A DNA stretch of 64,000 bases from Marinobacter lutaoensis. Lineage in GTDB: Bacteria; Pseudomonadota; Gammaproteobacteria; Pseudomonadales; Oleiphilaceae. The stretch covers positions 62,001 to 126,000 of the forward strand of contig NZ_MSCW01000004.1 in the NCBI RefSeq assembly GCF_001981305.1. Reading direction: 5' to 3'. Positions 63,603 through 64,000 of the stretch are shown here, in pieces. The notes under the pieces are model-generated. The model was not told where the DNA came from, made no database searches, and worked only from the letters and a program-made list of their open reading frames with translations. A program made the position numbers and the translations under genes. The first letter of the stretch is position 1, and the number at the start of each line of letters is the position of its first letter.

Positions 63603-63676
63603 TGGAGCGGGTGAAGGGAATCGAACCCTCGTATGCAGCTTGGGAAGCTGCCGTTCTACCATTGAACTACACCCGC
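63603..63676 (-). tRNA. tRNA-Gly (anticodon CCC)
   Basis: Complete cloverleaf on the minus strand: acceptor stem GCGGGTG/CACCCGC, D arm GTTCAATGGTAGAAC, anticodon stem GCAGC/GCTGC with loop TTCCCAA (anticodon CCC), and T arm GAGGGTTCGATTCCCTTC. CCA is encoded. Its 3' end faces the copper island. Confidence 0.95.
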
Positions 63677-63747
63677 CTGAGTGTTCACCGCGTGTGAAAT
63701 ATACGCGCACAGCCCGGGGTCGGGCAAGTCTTCTGTCTGGAGTGTGA

Positions 63748-64000
63748 ATGGATCCAACCCTCACCCTGATCGGTGCCATGATGCTGGTGATCAGCATCGT
63801 GCTCAGTCCGCTGTCGAGCCGGCTCGGCATGCCGGTGCTGCTGATCTTTCTTGCCGTGGGAATGATCATGGGCGAGGACGGCCCGGGGGGGATCGAATTC
63901 GACAATTTCCAGTTGGCGTTCGTGGTCGCCAACCTGGCCCTCGGCGTGATCCTGCTCGACGGCGGCATGCGGACCCGGGCCCAGACCTTCCGGGTCGGCC
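63748..64000 (+). CDS. CvrA/NhaP2-type K+/H+ antiporter, N-terminal part
   Basis: The gene runs off the window; 84 residues are visible. The start ATG 63748 follows TCTGGAG. The sequence [41 protein letters not shown] and [15 protein letters not shown] matches the first helices of CPA1-type potassium/proton antiporters (CvrA/NhaP2), which adjust cytoplasmic K+ and volume. The C-terminal regulatory domains cannot be seen. Confidence 0.85.
   Translation, partial: MDPTLTLIGAMMLVISIVLSPLSSRLGMPVLLIFLAVGMIMGEDGPGGIEFDNFQLAFVVANLALGVILLDGGMRTRAQTFRVG

Noticed and set aside
63603-63640. Direct repeat of the tRNA-Gly 3' end as an island attachment site
   Set aside because: No copy of the tRNA 3' sequence was found near 51740-51870, and no integrase gene is in the island.
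63387-63968. A 193-codon minus-strand frame at the window end
   Set aside because: It reads through the tRNA-Gly gene and antisense to the antiporter start, so it cannot be a normal gene.

Overview
The window looks like chromosome of a halophilic or marine gammaproteobacterium. Marinobacter or a close relative is the best guess; this is inferred from gene content (ectoine genes with a dedicated aspartate kinase, gluconate TRAP transporter, NasR-controlled nirBD) and high GC, with no marker gene to test it. About 1-51.7 kb and the last 0.3 kb are GC-rich and densely coding. About 51.75-63.4 kb is visibly more AT-rich and reads as an acquired copper-resistance island.

Layout. 0-9.7 kb: end of an AGCS symporter, a 1-Cys peroxiredoxin, the metNIQ methionine importer, an unknown protein, an amidase, a TSUP permease and a PAS-GGDEF diguanylate cyclase. 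9.8-12.2 kb: a Fur-box-preceded exbB-exbD-exbD-tonB operon in which the second ExbD has Asn in place of the proton-carrying Asp. 12.3-21.3 kb: a nitrite-assimilation region with a formate/nitrite-type channel, a PP2C-kinase fusion, an orphan T6SS Hcp, a SprT-like protein, nasR and nirBD. Both nitrite units have a sigma-54-type promoter, an ANTAR-type two-hairpin leader and an intrinsic terminator. 21.3-25.4 kb: TM2 protein, AraC regulator, predicted metal-dependent hydrolase, YafJ-type amidotransferase, mgsA. 25.4-30.1 kb: gluconate operon dctPQM-gntK-gntR with three palindromic operators. 30.2-37.4 kb: SDR, yfbR, a binding-protein-like gene, DUF748, pdxH, tag, DUF3429.

37.4-40.9 kb: ectA-ectB-ask with a strong promoter and an overlapping palindrome, but no ectC. 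40.9-47.6 kb: an unrecognised four-gene operon (membrane-anchored flavin disulfide reductase, radical SAM enzyme, Na+/solute symporter, metallophosphatase-fold protein with degenerate metal ligands), divergent from an ECF sigma/anti-sigma pair. 47.6-51.7 kb: LpxH-like phosphatase, PEBP protein, a 56-aa ORF, LOG protein, NDH-2.

51.75-63.4 kb, copper island: two small secreted Met/His-containing proteins, an IS5-type remnant, an HMA-like protein, APC permease, small membrane protein, YHS-type copper ATPase, CopB, multicopper oxidase CopA, a cupredoxin and a CopRS-type two-component system. Each of its five apparent transcription units is preceded by the same tandem direct repeat, TTCAG-N6-TTCAG, which defines a candidate CopR regulon directly from sequence. 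An ORF-less group II intron lies just beyond the intrinsic terminator of copB. The window closes with tRNA-Gly(CCC) and the start of a CvrA/NhaP2-type K+/H+ antiporter.
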